DNA of 64,000 nt from Allobosea sp. Root483D1. GTDB lineage: Bacteria; Pseudomonadota; Alphaproteobacteria; Rhizobiales; Beijerinckiaceae. Shown piece after piece: positions 17,914-28,354 of the stretch. The stretch covers positions 62,001 through 126,000 of the forward strand of contig NZ_LMJW01000016.1 of NCBI RefSeq assembly GCF_001429505.1, in the 5' to 3' direction. The notes beneath the pieces were generated by a model. It saw only the letters and a list, made by a program, of their open reading frames with translations, was not told the DNA's origin and did not search any database. The number at the start of each line of letters is the position of its first letter. Within the stretch, counting starts at the first letter, position 1. The position numbers were made by a program, and so were the translations under genes.

Positions 17914-19509
17914 TCAGCACTTCAGCGCGGCCGCGATCAGGCGCTGCGTATAATCCTGCTGCGGCGCCTCGAAGATCGCCTCGGTCGGCCCGCGCTCGAC
18001 CACCCTGCCGTCCTTCATCACCATGATCTCGTCGGCCATGGCGCGGACCACGGCGAGGTCGTGGCTGATAAAGAGATAGGAGAGGTCGTGCCTTGCCTGC
18101 AGGTCTTTCAGCAGGGCGACGATGCTCTGCTGCACGGTGCGGTCGAGCGCCGAGGTCGGCTCGTCCAGAACGACCAGCGCCGGGCATAGGATCATGGCGC
18201 GGGCGATGGCGATGCGCTGGCGTTGGCCGCCGGAGAACTCGTGCGGATAGCGATTGCGCAGCGCTGGGTCGAGGCAGACCTCGGTGAGCGCCGCCGCTGC
18301 CCGCCACTCGCGCTCAACCCGAGACAGAGCGGGCTCGTGCACCAGCAAACCCTCGGTGATGATCTCGCCGACGGTGAGGCGCGGCGAGAGCGAGCCGAAC
18401 GGATCCTGGAACACGACCTGCAGGCTGCGGCGCAAGGGGCGCATCGCGGCCCGGTCGAGCGGATTGAGCGCCCGGTCCTCGAAGCGAACTGTCCCGGACG
18501 AGGGCAGGAGCTTGAGCAAAGCTCGTCCAAGGGTCGACTTGCCCGAGCCGGATTCGCCGACGATGCCGATGGTCTGGCCGCGCCGCAGCGTCAGGTCGAT
18601 GCCGTCGACGGCGTGCAGTAGCACCCGCTCCCGCTTGAGGAAGCCGCGTGACAAATCGAAGCTGACGCGCAGGTCACGGGCTTCGAGCAGGATGGGCGCA
18701 TCGGGTGGCGGCGGCGCCTTGTGGCCATGCGGCTCGGCCGCGAGCAGGGCGCAGGTATAGGGATGCTGCGGCGCCTCGAAGATCGCTTTCGCCGGGCCGC
18801 TCTCGACGACTTCGCCGGCCTTCATCACATAGACGCGCTCGGCATATTTCCTGACGAGGCCGAGATCGTGGCTGATCAGGATCACCGCCATTCCGAGCCG
18901 CTGCCGGAGCTCGGCGATCAGCGCGAGGATCTCCGCCTCGATTGTGACGTCGAGCGCTGTCGTCGGTTCGTCGGCGATCAGGATGTCGGGATCGTTGGCG
19001 AGCGCCATCGCGATCATCACGCGCTGGCGTTGTCCGCCGGAGAGCTCGTGCGGGTAGGAATCGAGCCGGCGTTCGGGGTACGGGATGCGCACCAGCTTCA
19101 AGAGCTCCAGCGCCCGCGCCCGCGCCGCCTTGCGCGACAGGCCCTGATGCTTGCGCAAAGGGGCAGCCATCTGCGTGCCGATCCTGAACAGCGGATCGAG
19201 CGAGGTCATCGGCTCCTGGAAGATCATTGCGAGCTTCCGGCCGCGATAGCTGTTCAGGACCGCGGGCGGCAGTTTGAGTAGGTCGACCTCGCGATAGCGG
19301 ATCGCGCCGGTGACCTCGCCATTGCTGGCGAGGAGGCCCATCGCCGCCATGACGCTCTGGCTCTTGCCGGAGCCGGATTCACCGACCACGGCGACGAACT
19401 CGCCGGGGCCGACATCGAGATCGATGCCGCGCACCGCCTCGCACGGGCCGTCATTGGTCCGGAAGCGGACCTTGAGGTCGCGAATGGCGAGGATGGGCTC
19501 AGCCGCCAT
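17914..19509 (-). CDS. Peptide ABC transporter ATP-binding protein (fused DppD/DppF-like, YejF type)
   Basis: A 531-residue ATPase with two full ABC domains in one chain. Domain 1: Walker [10 protein letters not shown] near residue 43, signature [13 protein letters not shown], Walker [13 protein letters not shown]. Domain 2: Walker [10 protein letters not shown] near residue 315, signature [13 protein letters not shown], Walker [13 protein letters not shown]. Each ends in the HPYT or QDYTQRL segment typical of oligopeptide transporters. Both sites look catalytically complete, unlike the sugar/purine type ATPase at 7120-8679. It starts one base after the permease stop and closes the operon. 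Confidence 0.92.
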   Translation of the reverse strand: MAAEPILAIRDLKVRFRTNDGPCEAVRGIDLDVGPGEFVAVVGESGSGKSQSVMAAMGLLASNGEVTGAIRYREVDLLKLPPAVLNSYRGRKLAMIFQEPMTSLDPLFRIGTQMAAPLRKHQGLSRKAARARALELLKLVRIPYPERRLDSYPHELSGGQRQRVMIAMALANDPDILIADEPTTALDVTIEAEILALIAELRQRLGMAVILISHDLGLVRKYAERVYVMKAGEVVESGPAKAIFEAPQHPYTCALLAAEPHGHKAPPPPDAPILLEARDLRVSFDLSRGFLKRERVLLHAVDGIDLTLRRGQTIGIVGESGSGKSTLGRALLKLLPSSGTVRFEDRALNPLDRAAMRPLRRSLQVVFQDPFGSLSPRLTVGEIITEGLLVHEPALSRVEREWRAAAALTEVCLDPALRNRYPHEFSGGQRQRIAIARAMILCPALVVLDEPTSALDRTVQQSIVALLKDLQARHDLSYLFISHDLAVVRAMADEIMVMKDGRVVERGPTEAIFEAPQQDYTQRLIAAALKC

Positions 19510-19510
19510 C

Positions 19511-20632
19511 TCAACGATCCCTCGGGTCGAGCGCGTCGCGCAGGCCGTCGCCGAGGAAGTTGAGCGCGAACAGCGTCGCCACCAGGAAGCTTGCGGGGAA
19601 GACCAGCATCCACGGCGTCGCCTGGATGGCGCGGGCGCCGTCCGAAATCAGCACGCCCCAGCTCGTCATCGGCTCCTGGATGCCGAGGCCGAGGAAGGAC
19701 AGGAAGCTCTCGAGCAGGATCACCTTCGGCACCAGCAGGGTGACATAGACGACGACCGGCCCGAGCGTGTTGGGGATGACGTGGCGCTTGAGGATGCCGC
19801 CGGTCGAGACGCCGAGCGCCTCGGCCGCCAGCACATAATCCTGTCGTCTGATCGAAAGCGCCTGGCCGCGGACGATACGGGCCATGTCGAGCCATTCGAT
19901 CGCGCCGACGGCGAGGAACATCAGGATGAAATTCCGGCCGAAGAAGACGACGAGCAGGATGACGAAGAAGATGAAGGGCAGGGAATAGAGCACGTCGACG
20001 ATGCGCATCATCACCATGTCGATGCGCCCGCCGAGATAGCCCGCAGTCGCGCCATAGACGACGCCGATCACCAGCGCGACGCCGGTGGCGAGCAGGCCGA
20101 TCGCGAGCGAGACCCGGCCGGCGATCAATGTGCGGGTGAGCAGGTCGCGCCCGTTCGAGTCGGTGCCGAACAGGAAATATTGGCGCTTGATCGGCACCTC
20201 CAATCCAAGCCTGCGCCCGTCCAGCGCATTTGCAATCACACGCGCCGGGCCGAATAGATCGGAACGGTCGAAATAAACCAGCAGGCGCGGATCGATCAGT
20301 CTCGGCGAGATCAGCCCCAACCGGATCCGGTCGGCCTCCACCACGATCTCGCTCGGCGTCGCCCTGATCCGTGATGCGATGCGTTGCACGGCCGCCGGCA
20401 GGGCCTCGGCCTTGGGATAGGCGGAGAGGCTGGCGGGTACACGGACATAGTCCTGATAGACCCGGTCGTAAGCGTGCCCCGTCAGCAGTGGGCCGATGAT
20501 GCAAGCGAGCGTCATCAGCGCCAGCACGATCAGGCTGGCGACGGCGGCGCGGTTGCGCAGCAGGCGGACGCGGGCGTCCTGCCAGAGCGAGCGGCCGGCG
20601 GGAGGGACGCGCAGAGCGGTAGTGTCGCTCAT
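19511..20632 (-). CDS. Peptide ABC transporter permease, OppC/DppC-like
   Basis: A 373-residue inner-membrane permease. A first membrane helix (ASLIVLALMTLACIIGPLL, near residues 33-51) is followed by an unusually long periplasmic stretch of about 100 residues before FLFGTDSNGRDLLTR, the OppC landmark; then five membrane segments and the EAA loop (YVLAAEALGVSTGGILKRHVIPN). The long first periplasmic loop resembles YejE/OppC-type permeases of larger peptides. The stop lies one base before the ATPase start, and its start is four bases past the OppB stop. Confidence 0.9.
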   Translation of the reverse strand: MSDTTALRVPPAGRSLWQDARVRLLRNRAAVASLIVLALMTLACIIGPLLTGHAYDRVYQDYVRVPASLSAYPKAEALPAAVQRIASRIRATPSEIVVEADRIRLGLISPRLIDPRLLVYFDRSDLFGPARVIANALDGRRLGLEVPIKRQYFLFGTDSNGRDLLTRTLIAGRVSLAIGLLATGVALVIGVVYGATAGYLGGRIDMVMMRIVDVLYSLPFIFFVILLVVFFGRNFILMFLAVGAIEWLDMARIVRGQALSIRRQDYVLAAEALGVSTGGILKRHVIPNTLGPVVVYVTLLVPKVILLESFLSFLGLGIQEPMTSWGVLISDGARAIQATPWMLVFPASFLVATLFALNFLGDGLRDALDPRDR

Positions 20633-20636
20633 CGCC

Positions 20637-21557
20637 TCAATCCAGCCTGACGCGCGGGTCGAGCAGCGCGTAGAGGATGTCGACCAGGAGATTGAAGGCG
20701 AGCACGAAGATCGCGACGACGACCACGGTGCCCATCACCAGCGTGTAGTCGCGATTGAGCGCACCCTCGACGAAATAGCGTCCGATGCCGGGAATGCCGA
20801 AGATGGTCTCGACCACGACCGAGCCGGTGAGCAGGCTGGCCGCCGCCGGTCCGAGATAGGAGACGACCGGCAGGGCTGCGCCGCGTGCCGCATGCAGCGC
20901 TATGGTCATGGTCGAGAGGCCCTGGGCTCTCAGCGTGCGGATATGGTTGGCGCGCAGCGTCTCGATCATCGCCGCGCGCGTCATCCGGGCGATCACGGCG
21001 ATCTGGGGGAGGGCGAGCGTCACGATCGGCAGCAGAGTGTTGCGGAAGGCGCCACCGTTCCAGCCGCCGACCGGCAGCCAGGCCAGCGTGAGCCCGAAGA
21101 CGATCTGCAGCACCGGCGCGACGACGAAGTTCGGGATGGTGATGCCGGCGGTGGCGAAGCCGATCACGGCATGATCGGCTGCGCGATTCTGGCGGAAAGC
21201 GGCGAGCATGCCGAGAGGGCCGCCGATCGCGAGCGCGAGCAGCAGTGCCGAGGCGCCGAGCCGGATCGAGACCGGTAGGCCCTGCGCGAACAATTCACCG
21301 ATCGAGAAATCGCGGAAATAGAAGGACGGGCCGAAATCGCCGCGCAGCAGGGCAGCGAGATAGGTCAGGTATTGCTGGAACAGCGGCTGGTCGAGCTTGT
21401 AGATGCGCCGCAGGTTTTCCATCACCTTGGCTTCGAGCGCCTGCTCGAGATCGAACGGCCCGCCCGGCGCGACGCGCATCAGGAAGAACGAGATCGTCAC
21501 GATCACGAACAAGGTCGGGATCGCGGCGGCCAGGCGGCGCAGGATGTAGGTGAGCAC
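20637..21557 (-). CDS. Peptide ABC transporter permease, OppB/DppB-like
   Basis: A 306-residue permease with six membrane segments. The N-terminus MLTYILRRLAAAIPTLFVIVTISFFLMRVAPGGPFD is the classic OppB opening, and RTLRAQGLSTMTIALHAARGAALPV is the ATPase-contact loop. It begins the membrane part of the operon, 113 bases after the binding-protein gene; a family A repeat fills that gap. Confidence 0.92.
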   Translation of the reverse strand: MLTYILRRLAAAIPTLFVIVTISFFLMRVAPGGPFDLEQALEAKVMENLRRIYKLDQPLFQQYLTYLAALLRGDFGPSFYFRDFSIGELFAQGLPVSIRLGASALLLALAIGGPLGMLAAFRQNRAADHAVIGFATAGITIPNFVVAPVLQIVFGLTLAWLPVGGWNGGAFRNTLLPIVTLALPQIAVIARMTRAAMIETLRANHIRTLRAQGLSTMTIALHAARGAALPVVSYLGPAAASLLTGSVVVETIFGIPGIGRYFVEGALNRDYTLVMGTVVVVAIFVLAFNLLVDILYALLDPRVRLD

Positions 21558-21572
21558 GGGACTGGTCCCTAG

Positions 21573-21661
21573 GTCATGCCCGGGCTTGACCCGAGCATCT
21601 CATGATCGCTGGCGGTCGCCCGCTCCGGCCTGAGATGGTCGGGTCAAGCCCGGCCATGACG
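21573..21661. repeat. Intergenic palindromic repeat, family A, copy 3
   Basis: About 89 bases from GTCATGCCCGGGCTTGACCC to GGTCGGGTCAAGCCCGGCCATGACG. The left end is a variant arm (GCTTGACCCGAGCATCTCA) that mirrors the right end, so the copy is close to symmetric. It lies between the peptide-binding protein gene and its permease genes, a place where hairpins often set a high binding-protein to permease ratio. Confidence 0.75.
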
Positions 21662-21670
21662 CGTTTGGAA

Positions 21671-23305
21671 TCACGGCTTCAGGCTCATGAACCGCGTCGG
21701 CAGCGCGCCGCGCAGGTTCTGCTGGAATCCTTGCACCTTCGGCGAGACCAGGTTCTTCGAGGAATAGTAGAGCACCGGGATCCACGGCACCTCGGCGGCT
21801 AGGATCGCATCCGCCTCGCGCAGGATCGCGGCGCGCTTGGCGATGTCGATCTCCTCTGCGCCCTGCTTCATCAGCGCATCGAATTTCGGGTTGTTGTACT
21901 TGCCGGAGTTGAAGCCGGTGTTGTCGCTCTGGAACAGGAACAGGAAGTTCTGCGGGTCGGAATAGTCGCCGATCCAGCCATAGCGGGCGATGTCGAAATC
22001 GCCGCCGTCGCGCAGCAGGGCGAAATGCGTCTTGCCGTCGGTGTTGATGAAGCTGGTCTCGACGCCGATCGCCTTCCATTGCTCGGCGATCGCGATGACG
22101 GTGCGGCGGTTGTTGTCGGTGGTGTTGTAGCGCAGCTGGACCCTGAGCGGCATGCCCGGCCCGAAGCCGGCCGCGGCGAGCAGCTTCTTGGCCTCGTCCT
22201 CGCGGTCCAGTGGGGAGGTGCCCTTGAAGTCGGCTTCGGCGCGCTCGCCGTAATTGCCGATATTCGGCGGAATCACGCCATAGGCCGGCAGCATGGTGCT
22301 GCCCCAGATCTCCTCGGCGATGAACTCGCGGTCGATTACCAGCGAGAGCGCACGGCGCACCCTGATGTCGTCGAACGGTTTTTTCGCGGTGTTGATGATC
22401 AGGAAATAGGTGCCGAGATAGGGCGAGATCCTGACCTGCTCCTTGCCGAGCTTCTCACGCAATTGCTGAACCTGATCGGCCGGGATGTCCGATGTCATCT
22501 GCAACTCGCCGGCCTGGAAACGACGAGCGGCAGCGGAGAAATCGGGCGTCGGATAGTAGATCACCGTGTCGATCTTGACGTTCGCTGCGTCGTGGAAGGC
22601 CTTGTTCTTCTCCAGCCGGATATGCGAGTTCGGCACGAACTCCTTTAGCGTGTAGGCGCCGTTCGAGACCCAGTTCTCCGGCTTGACGAAGTCCTTGCCG
22701 AATTTCTGGACGGAAGGCGGATGGACCGGCAGCCCGGTCTGATGCGTCAGCAATTCGAGGAAGTAGGGTGTCGGCCGCTCCAGCGCGATTTCGAGCGTGC
22801 GATCGTCGATCGCCTTGACCCCGAGATCCTCCAGCTTGGCGCCTTCGCCTGATTTGTTGATCTTCTCGGCATTGCGGATCGGGTAGAGGATGTTGGCGTA
22901 TTTCGCGCCGGTTTCCGGATTGACCATGCGCTGGAACGAGAAGACGAAATCGCCGGCGGTGACCGGGTCGCCATTGGACCATCTGGCGTTGGCGCGCAGC
23001 TTGAAGGTGTAGGCCTTGCCGTTCTGGGCCATCGTCCAGCTTTCGGCGACGCCGGGCACGACCTCGCCGTTGATGTGGTGGATCACCAGGCCTTCGGAGA
23101 GATCACGCAGCAGATGGGCTTCGCTGACTGTCGAGGTCTTGTGCGAGTCGAGCGTCTCCGGGTCGCCGTCATTCCCGCGGTGGAACACCACCTGCGCCAT
23201 GGCAGCGCCGGCAAAGGTGCTGGCAAGAGCAAGAAAAAGGCCGCTCGCCAGCGCGAGCGGCCGGATGGCGCGCCTGAACCTGGACTGACGGTTGATCTCA
23301 CGCAT
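21671..23305 (-). CDS. Peptide ABC transporter substrate-binding protein (OppA/MppA-like)
   Basis: A 544-residue SBP_bac_5 protein, first gene of the peptide importer. The signal peptide has a basic start (MREINRQSRFRRAIRPLALA) and a hydrophobic core ending AGAAMAQ. The mature part opens VVFHRGNDGDPETLDSHKTSTVSEAHLLRDLSEGLV, close to OppA. The late segment AEVPWIPVLYYSSKNLVSPKVQGF is also typical. The ATG at 23303-23305 has GGAG about 9 bases upstream; the 33 extra residues open upstream lack signal character. It likely binds oligopeptides or murein peptides. Confidence 0.9.
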   Translation of the reverse strand: MREINRQSRFRRAIRPLALASGLFLALASTFAGAAMAQVVFHRGNDGDPETLDSHKTSTVSEAHLLRDLSEGLVIHHINGEVVPGVAESWTMAQNGKAYTFKLRANARWSNGDPVTAGDFVFSFQRMVNPETGAKYANILYPIRNAEKINKSGEGAKLEDLGVKAIDDRTLEIALERPTPYFLELLTHQTGLPVHPPSVQKFGKDFVKPENWVSNGAYTLKEFVPNSHIRLEKNKAFHDAANVKIDTVIYYPTPDFSAAARRFQAGELQMTSDIPADQVQQLREKLGKEQVRISPYLGTYFLIINTAKKPFDDIRVRRALSLVIDREFIAEEIWGSTMLPAYGVIPPNIGNYGERAEADFKGTSPLDREDEAKKLLAAAGFGPGMPLRVQLRYNTTDNNRRTVIAIAEQWKAIGVETSFINTDGKTHFALLRDGGDFDIARYGWIGDYSDPQNFLFLFQSDNTGFNSGKYNNPKFDALMKQGAEEIDIAKRAAILREADAILAAEVPWIPVLYYSSKNLVSPKVQGFQQNLRGALPTRFMSLKP

Positions 23306-23477
23306 GAGCGCTCTCCGAACGTTCGCACGGGCCCCTTTCCCGCTCCTGAAACGAAGTATGAGCCTATCGTGCGCCACCCGCCAAGAGCGAAAAGCCGGTA
23401 TCAACCGTTCAGCTTAAGTCACTGGCCCGCTTTCGAAAGCTGGCTCAGAAACGACTTCAGCACGGCCTCTCGCAAGG

Positions 23478-25772
23478 TCAGCCGGCGACTGACCGTCCCT
23501 GCGCTTCCGCGACCGCGACCGCGGTCATGTTGACGACGCCGCGCGCCGTCACCGAGCCGGTGAGGATGTGCACCGGCTTGGCAGCGCCGATCAGGATCGG
23601 CCCGACCGGAAGTGCGTCTGCCAGCACCTTGGCGAATTGGTAGGCGATGTTGGCCGAGTCGAGATTGGGGAAGATCAGGACGTTGGCGATGCCTTTCAGG
23701 CGCGATGAGGGCAGCACGCGCTCGCGGATGGCGGCGACAAGGGCGGTGTCGGCCTCCATCTCGCCGTCGCATTCCAGCTCCGGCGCGCGCTCCTGGATCA
23801 GCTTGACCGCCTTGCGCATCTTGATCGAGCTCGGCGTGTCGGCTGCGCCGAAGTCCGAATGCGAGAGCAGGGCGATCTTCGGCTCGATGCCGAAGCGCGT
23901 GACATGGCTCGCGGCCAGCACCGCCATGTCGGCGATCTCCTCCGCCGTCGGATCATGCTTCACATGGGTGTCGGCGAGGAAGAAGCCGCCCTTGCTGGTG
24001 ATGATCAACGTCATCGCCGCGAGGTCGCAGACGCCGGGTTCGAGTCCGATGATGTCGCGGATATGGCGCAGTCGCGAGAGGAACCGGCCTTCCAGCCCGG
24101 TGATCATCGCATCCGCCTCGCCACGCACGACGGCGAGCGCCGCGATCACGGTGTTGTTGGTGCGCACCAGCGAGCGCGCCGCTTCGGGCGTGATGCCACG
24201 CCGGCCGGCAATGTCGAGATAGGTCTGGACGTAGTCGCGATAGCGCGGATCGTCCTCCGGGTTGATCAACTCGCAATCGATGCCGGGCCGGATCGTCAGG
24301 CCGAAGCGTTTGACGCGGGTTTCGATCACCGAGGGGCGGCCGATCAGGATCGGGATCGCCATGCCTTCCTCGATCGCGATCTGGGCGGCGCGCAGGACGC
24401 GCTCATCCTCGCCCTCGGCATAGATCACCCGCTTCGGATCGGCCTTCGCCTTGGCGAAGAGCGGCTTCATCAGGAAGCCGGAGCGGAAGACGAAGCGCGA
24501 CAGGTCCTCGCGATAGGCCTCGAGATCGATCAGCGGCTTCTTGGCGACGCCGGTCGTCATCGCCGCCTCGGCCACCGCCGGCGCGATGCGCAGGATCAGC
24601 CGCGGATCGAACGGGTTGGGGATCAGCGACGTCGCACCGAAGGTCTGGGACTCGCCGCCATAGGCGCGCGCGGCGATGTCAGAGGTCGCCTCGCGGGCGA
24701 GGGCGGCGATGGCACGCACGGCGGCGAGCTTCATCGCCTCGTTGATCGTCGTCGCCTGCACGTCGAGCGCGCCGCGGAAGATATAGGGGAAGCACAGGAC
24801 GTTGTTGACCTGGTTCGGGTAGTCCGAGCGGCCGGTGCAAATCATCGCGTCGGGGCGGACGGCGAGTGCATCCTCAGGCGTGATCTCTGGGTTGGGATTG
24901 GCGAGCGCCAGGATCAAGGGCTTCGGGGCCATCTGCTTGGCCATTTCGGGCTTCAGCACGCCCGCTGCCGAAAGGCCGAGGAAGATGTCGGCGCCGCCGA
25001 TCACTTCGGCGAGCGTGCGGGCCTCGGTCTCCTGGGCGTAGATCTCCTTCCAGCGGTCCATCAGCGTGTTGCGGCCCTTGTAGACCACGCCGTCGAGATC
25101 GGTGACCCAGATGTTCTGCGTGCGTGCGCCCAGCGAGACGAGGAGGTTGAGGCAGGCGAGCGCGGCTGCGCCAGCGCCCGAGACCACAATCTTGACGTCT
25201 CCGATCTTCTTGCCCGCGAGGTCGAGCCCGTTCAGGACGGCGGCGCTGACGATGATCGCCGTGCCGTGCTGGTCGTCATGGAAGACCGGGATGTTCATCC
25301 GGGCCTTGAGCTGCTCCTCGATCTCGAAGCATTCGGGGCCCTTGATGTCCTCGAGGTTGATGCCGCCGAAGGTTGGCTCCAGCGCTGCGACGACCTCGAC
25401 GAATTTCTCGACGTTCTTCTGCTCGACCTCGATGTCGAAGCAGTCGATGCCGGCGAATTTCTTGAACAGGACGGCCTTGCCTTCCATCACCGGCTTTGAG
25501 GCCAGCGGACCGATATCGCCGAGGCCGAGCACGGCGGTGCCATTGGTGATGACCGCGACGAGATTCTGGCGCGAGGTGAGCTCTGCCGCCTCGGCGGGGT
25601 CGTCGACGATCGCTTCGCAGGCCGCGGCGACGCCGGGTGAATAGGCGAGCGCCAGGTCGCGCTGGTTGCCGAGCGGCTTGGTCGCCTGGATTTCGAGCTT
25701 ACCGGGCTTGGGAAGGCGGTGATAAACCAGCGCGCCAGAACGAAGATCCGCCGACAAGGTGCTCTTAGCCAT
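23478..25772 (-). CDS. maeB: NADP-dependent malic enzyme with C-terminal phosphotransacetylase-like domain
   Basis: A 764-residue MaeB/Tme-type enzyme that decarboxylates malate to pyruvate with NAD(P)+ in the cytoplasm. The malic-enzyme half (about residues 1-430) includes [53 protein letters not shown] and the Rossmann motif [20 protein letters not shown]. The remainder ([27 protein letters not shown] onward) matches phosphate acetyltransferase but lacks obvious catalytic function; in relatives it is needed for oligomer formation and acetyl-CoA response. The ATG at 25770-25772 has AGAGGAAG 8 bases upstream. It stands alone in its transcription unit. Confidence 0.94.
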   Translation of the reverse strand: MAKSTLSADLRSGALVYHRLPKPGKLEIQATKPLGNQRDLALAYSPGVAAACEAIVDDPAEAAELTSRQNLVAVITNGTAVLGLGDIGPLASKPVMEGKAVLFKKFAGIDCFDIEVEQKNVEKFVEVVAALEPTFGGINLEDIKGPECFEIEEQLKARMNIPVFHDDQHGTAIIVSAAVLNGLDLAGKKIGDVKIVVSGAGAAALACLNLLVSLGARTQNIWVTDLDGVVYKGRNTLMDRWKEIYAQETEARTLAEVIGGADIFLGLSAAGVLKPEMAKQMAPKPLILALANPNPEITPEDALAVRPDAMICTGRSDYPNQVNNVLCFPYIFRGALDVQATTINEAMKLAAVRAIAALAREATSDIAARAYGGESQTFGATSLIPNPFDPRLILRIAPAVAEAAMTTGVAKKPLIDLEAYREDLSRFVFRSGFLMKPLFAKAKADPKRVIYAEGEDERVLRAAQIAIEEGMAIPILIGRPSVIETRVKRFGLTIRPGIDCELINPEDDPRYRDYVQTYLDIAGRRGITPEAARSLVRTNNTVIAALAVVRGEADAMITGLEGRFLSRLRHIRDIIGLEPGVCDLAAMTLIITSKGGFFLADTHVKHDPTAEEIADMAVLAASHVTRFGIEPKIALLSHSDFGAADTPSSIKMRKAVKLIQERAPELECDGEMEADTALVAAIRERVLPSSRLKGIANVLIFPNLDSANIAYQFAKVLADALPVGPILIGAAKPVHILTGSVTARGVVNMTAVAVAEAQGRSVAG

Positions 25773-25939
25773 CCCCACGCTTCCTCTGCGCCGCCATTGC
25801 TTGCAGACGAGGTCGCGCGGAAAGGGGGCAGGCGTCAAGCGGGGGCGGGCGGCGAAAGACTTGTGCCGCAGCAAAAACAACGCCGAGCTTTGTACCAAGC
25901 GCCGCGGGATTGGCTAAAACCCACGAAATGAGCGGAGCG

Positions 25940-25967
25940 TGAAACAGCTGTGAAACAAAACTGAACA
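25940..25967. promoter_or_regulatory. Three TGAA(A)C direct repeats at 11-base spacing
   Basis: TGAAAC at 25940 and 25951 and TGAACA at 25962 recur every 11 bases, one helical turn, in the AT-rich part of the 294-base gap between maeB and the divergent MoxR-like gene. Phased direct repeats can bind a regulator such as a response regulator; no partner is known here. The remainder of the gap shows no gene. Confidence 0.3.
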
Positions 25968-26066
25968 TTACAAAGAAATAATGATTTCAGAGACCTCCGC
26001 TGTTGCAGACTGCCTCTCGCCAGATCCGCGGATTTGATCCCCGCGGGTCGTCCTTGGGAGGGGTTG

Positions 26067-27098
26067 ATGGAAGCGACGCGTTCCGCCTTCGAGGAAGTCG
26101 TCTCGTTGCGCCAGGCCAAGCAGCTGATCCAGTGCATGGCGCACGAGCAGAGTTTCCTGCTGCTCTCGCCTCCGGGGCTCGGCAAGTCCGAGCTGGTCTA
26201 TGAAGCCGCGCGCGAGGCGGGTTTGCCCTGTCGTTCGCTGCTCGGCACCCAGATCGCGCCGGAGGACGTGAGCGGCATCCCCCGCATCGTCGGCGAGCGC
26301 TCGGTCTTCTGCCCGCCGCGCGTGCTGCTGCCGGAAAAGCCCGAGCCGTTTTGCCTGTTCCTCGACGAGCTGCCGGCCTGCTCGCCCGATGTCCAGAAAG
26401 CGTTCTATTCGCTGCTGTTGGAGCGGCGGCTGGGCGAGCATGCCCTGCCGAAGGGCACTTGGGTCGTCGCCGCCGGCAACCGTCTGCAGGATCGCGCTCT
26501 GGTGCGGGCGATGAGCTCGGCGCTGGTCAACCGTGTCACCATCCTGCAATTGCGCGTCGACACGGGCGATTGGCTGGCCTGGGCCCAGCGCGCCGGCGTG
26601 CGAGCGGAGATCCGCAGCTTCATCGCGACGATCCCCGATGCGCTGATGCGGCCGGTGCCGGCCGAGCCGGTGCCGTTCTCGACGCCGCGCGCCTGGACGC
26701 TGCTGTCGCGGGCGCTCGACATGGCGCAGAAGGCCGGCTTTCTCAGCAATGAACTGCGGCGAGCGCTCGCCTTCGGGCGGCTCTCGCCGGAGGATGCCGT
26801 GGTGTTCTGCGCGCTCGCCGAGGATTCGATCGGGGCGGTGCGCCCGCTCGAGGACTATCTGCGCAAGCCCGAGCTATTGCCGAAGGGCGATTCCGCCCGC
26901 TGGTTCATCCTCGACTGCATCCGCCAGTTCGTCAGGGACGGGCGCGCGAGCGACATCAAGCCGGCGGTGATCAACCGCTTCCTGCGCAGCCTGTCTCACG
27001 AGCATCAGCTTCTCGTGCTCAACGACATGGTCGAGATCTGGGGTGCGCTCGGGGCGGACCGGGCCATGTACGACCTCCTGCGCAAGGTCGCGGCATGA
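26067..27098 (+). CDS. MoxR-like AAA+ ATPase
   Basis: A 343-residue AAA+ ATPase of the MoxR/dynein-related (AAA_5) kind. Walker A is SPPGLGKS at residues 34-41 and Walker B is LFLDE at about 97-101; sensor-1-like VAAGNR follows, and an arginine-rich C-terminal lid is plausible. MoxR proteins usually act as chaperones with a VWA-domain partner, inserting metals or maturing complexes. The partner gene starts 4 bases before its stop (ATGA). The ATG at 26067 has GGGAGGGG 5-6 bases upstream; a TTG at 26034 is less likely. First of three coupled genes. Confidence 0.88.
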   Translation: MEATRSAFEEVVSLRQAKQLIQCMAHEQSFLLLSPPGLGKSELVYEAAREAGLPCRSLLGTQIAPEDVSGIPRIVGERSVFCPPRVLLPEKPEPFCLFLDELPACSPDVQKAFYSLLLERRLGEHALPKGTWVVAAGNRLQDRALVRAMSSALVNRVTILQLRVDTGDWLAWAQRAGVRAEIRSFIATIPDALMRPVPAEPVPFSTPRAWTLLSRALDMAQKAGFLSNELRRALAFGRLSPEDAVVFCALAEDSIGAVRPLEDYLRKPELLPKGDSARWFILDCIRQFVRDGRASDIKPAVINRFLRSLSHEHQLLVLNDMVEIWGALGADRAMYDLLRKVAA

Positions 27099-28354
27099 GC
27101 ACGGCTCCAGAACTCTCGGCCGCCGACCGCGCCACCCATGCGCGCATCATGCGGGGCCTGCGGCTGGTGACAGTGCCGTTCCCGCATCTGGCCGGGCTCG
27201 CGGCCGCGGTGCGCGTCGAGATCGACGAGCGCGTGCCGACCATGGGCGTCTTCGCCTCCGGCCGTCTATTGGCGAACCCGGCCTTCACGGCGAGGCTCTC
27301 CGGCGACGATCTCGTCTTCGTCCTCGCCCATGAGCTGCTGCATCTGGCGCTGCGAACCCATGACCGGGCCCGCGGCAGCGCCACGCTCGAATTCAACTAC
27401 GCCCACGACTACATCATCAACGACATGCTGCGGCATGCGCTCGGCACCACGACGATCCCGGCCGGCGGGCTCGACATGCCCGGTGCCCGCGAGCGCTCTG
27501 CCGAGGACATCGTTCTGGAGATGCGCCGCACCGGCAATTACATGCCGTCCAGGACGCAGGTCTGGGAGGGGCAGGTCGTCACCGTCGAGCAGGTGCTCGG
27601 CGCGGCGCGGCAGGCGCCTGCCGGGTCGATGGGCGATGCGCTCGATGCGCGGCGCGAGCGCGAGCTCTTCCCGGAGGACAGCGCTGACCAGTCCGAGCGA
27701 GCACGGGCGGTCCGCGACCTCGCGGCCCGCGGCATGGTGCTGGCGAAGGCCATGGGCGTGATGCGCGGCAAGGGCGACAGCCCGGGCGGTCAGCAGCAGA
27801 GCGTGCGGGCGCAGCGCGGCTTCTTCCATACGCCCTGGTACGTCGCGCTCCAGCCCTGGCTCGAAGGCGTCGCGCCGGGCGAGCGCACCTACACCCGCGC
27901 CTCGCGCCGCGGCAACGATCACAGCGATGTCGTGATGCCGGGCCGCAAGCGCTATTCCTGGATGCTCAACGTCATTCTCGATACCAGCGCCTCGATGGGC
28001 GACGACATCCCGAAGGCGCTCGGCGCCATCGCCGATTTCTGTGATGCCGCCGGAGTCGACGAGATCCGCGTCGTCCAGTGCGACACCGTCGTCACCTCCG
28101 ATGAAGTGCTCTCCCCGGCTGCGCTCGCCGACTATCAGATCAGCGGCTATGGCGGCAGCGATCTCACGCCGGCGCTCGCCGCTCTGGCAGACGATCCGCG
28201 CGTGACCTCGGCCATCGTCATCACCGACGGCGATATCTCCTATCCGAGCGAGGCCGTTCCGTACGCGGTGCTGTGGGCGCTACCGAAGAGCTCGGCCTCG
28301 TTCCAGCCCTCCTATGGCCGGGTCGTCGTCATGCAAGGGGGAGGCGCATCATGA
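27095..28354 (+). CDS. Putative zinc metallopeptidase with C-terminal VWA-like domain (DUF2201 type)
   Basis: A 419-residue protein with two parts. The N-terminal half has HELLH at residues 79-83 followed by ALRTHDR and FNYAHDYIINDML, consistent with a zincin fold and a third ligand in the latter helix. The C-terminal part from about residue 285 (YSWMLNVILDTSASMGDD) is VWA-like with a DTSAS metal-ion site, and continues EIRVVQCDTVV and YGGSDLTPAL. This is the arrangement of DUF2201/VWA-like metallopeptidases found beside MoxR ATPases. It may be the substrate-facing partner of the ATPase. The natural substrate is unknown. It overlaps both neighbours by 4 bases. Confidence 0.85.
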   Translation: MSTAPELSAADRATHARIMRGLRLVTVPFPHLAGLAAAVRVEIDERVPTMGVFASGRLLANPAFTARLSGDDLVFVLAHELLHLALRTHDRARGSATLEFNYAHDYIINDMLRHALGTTTIPAGGLDMPGARERSAEDIVLEMRRTGNYMPSRTQVWEGQVVTVEQVLGAARQAPAGSMGDALDARRERELFPEDSADQSERARAVRDLAARGMVLAKAMGVMRGKGDSPGGQQQSVRAQRGFFHTPWYVALQPWLEGVAPGERTYTRASRRGNDHSDVVMPGRKRYSWMLNVILDTSASMGDDIPKALGAIADFCDAAGVDEIRVVQCDTVVTSDEVLSPAALADYQISGYGGSDLTPALAALADDPRVTSAIVITDGDISYPSEAVPYAVLWALPKSSASFQPSYGRVVVMQGGGAS

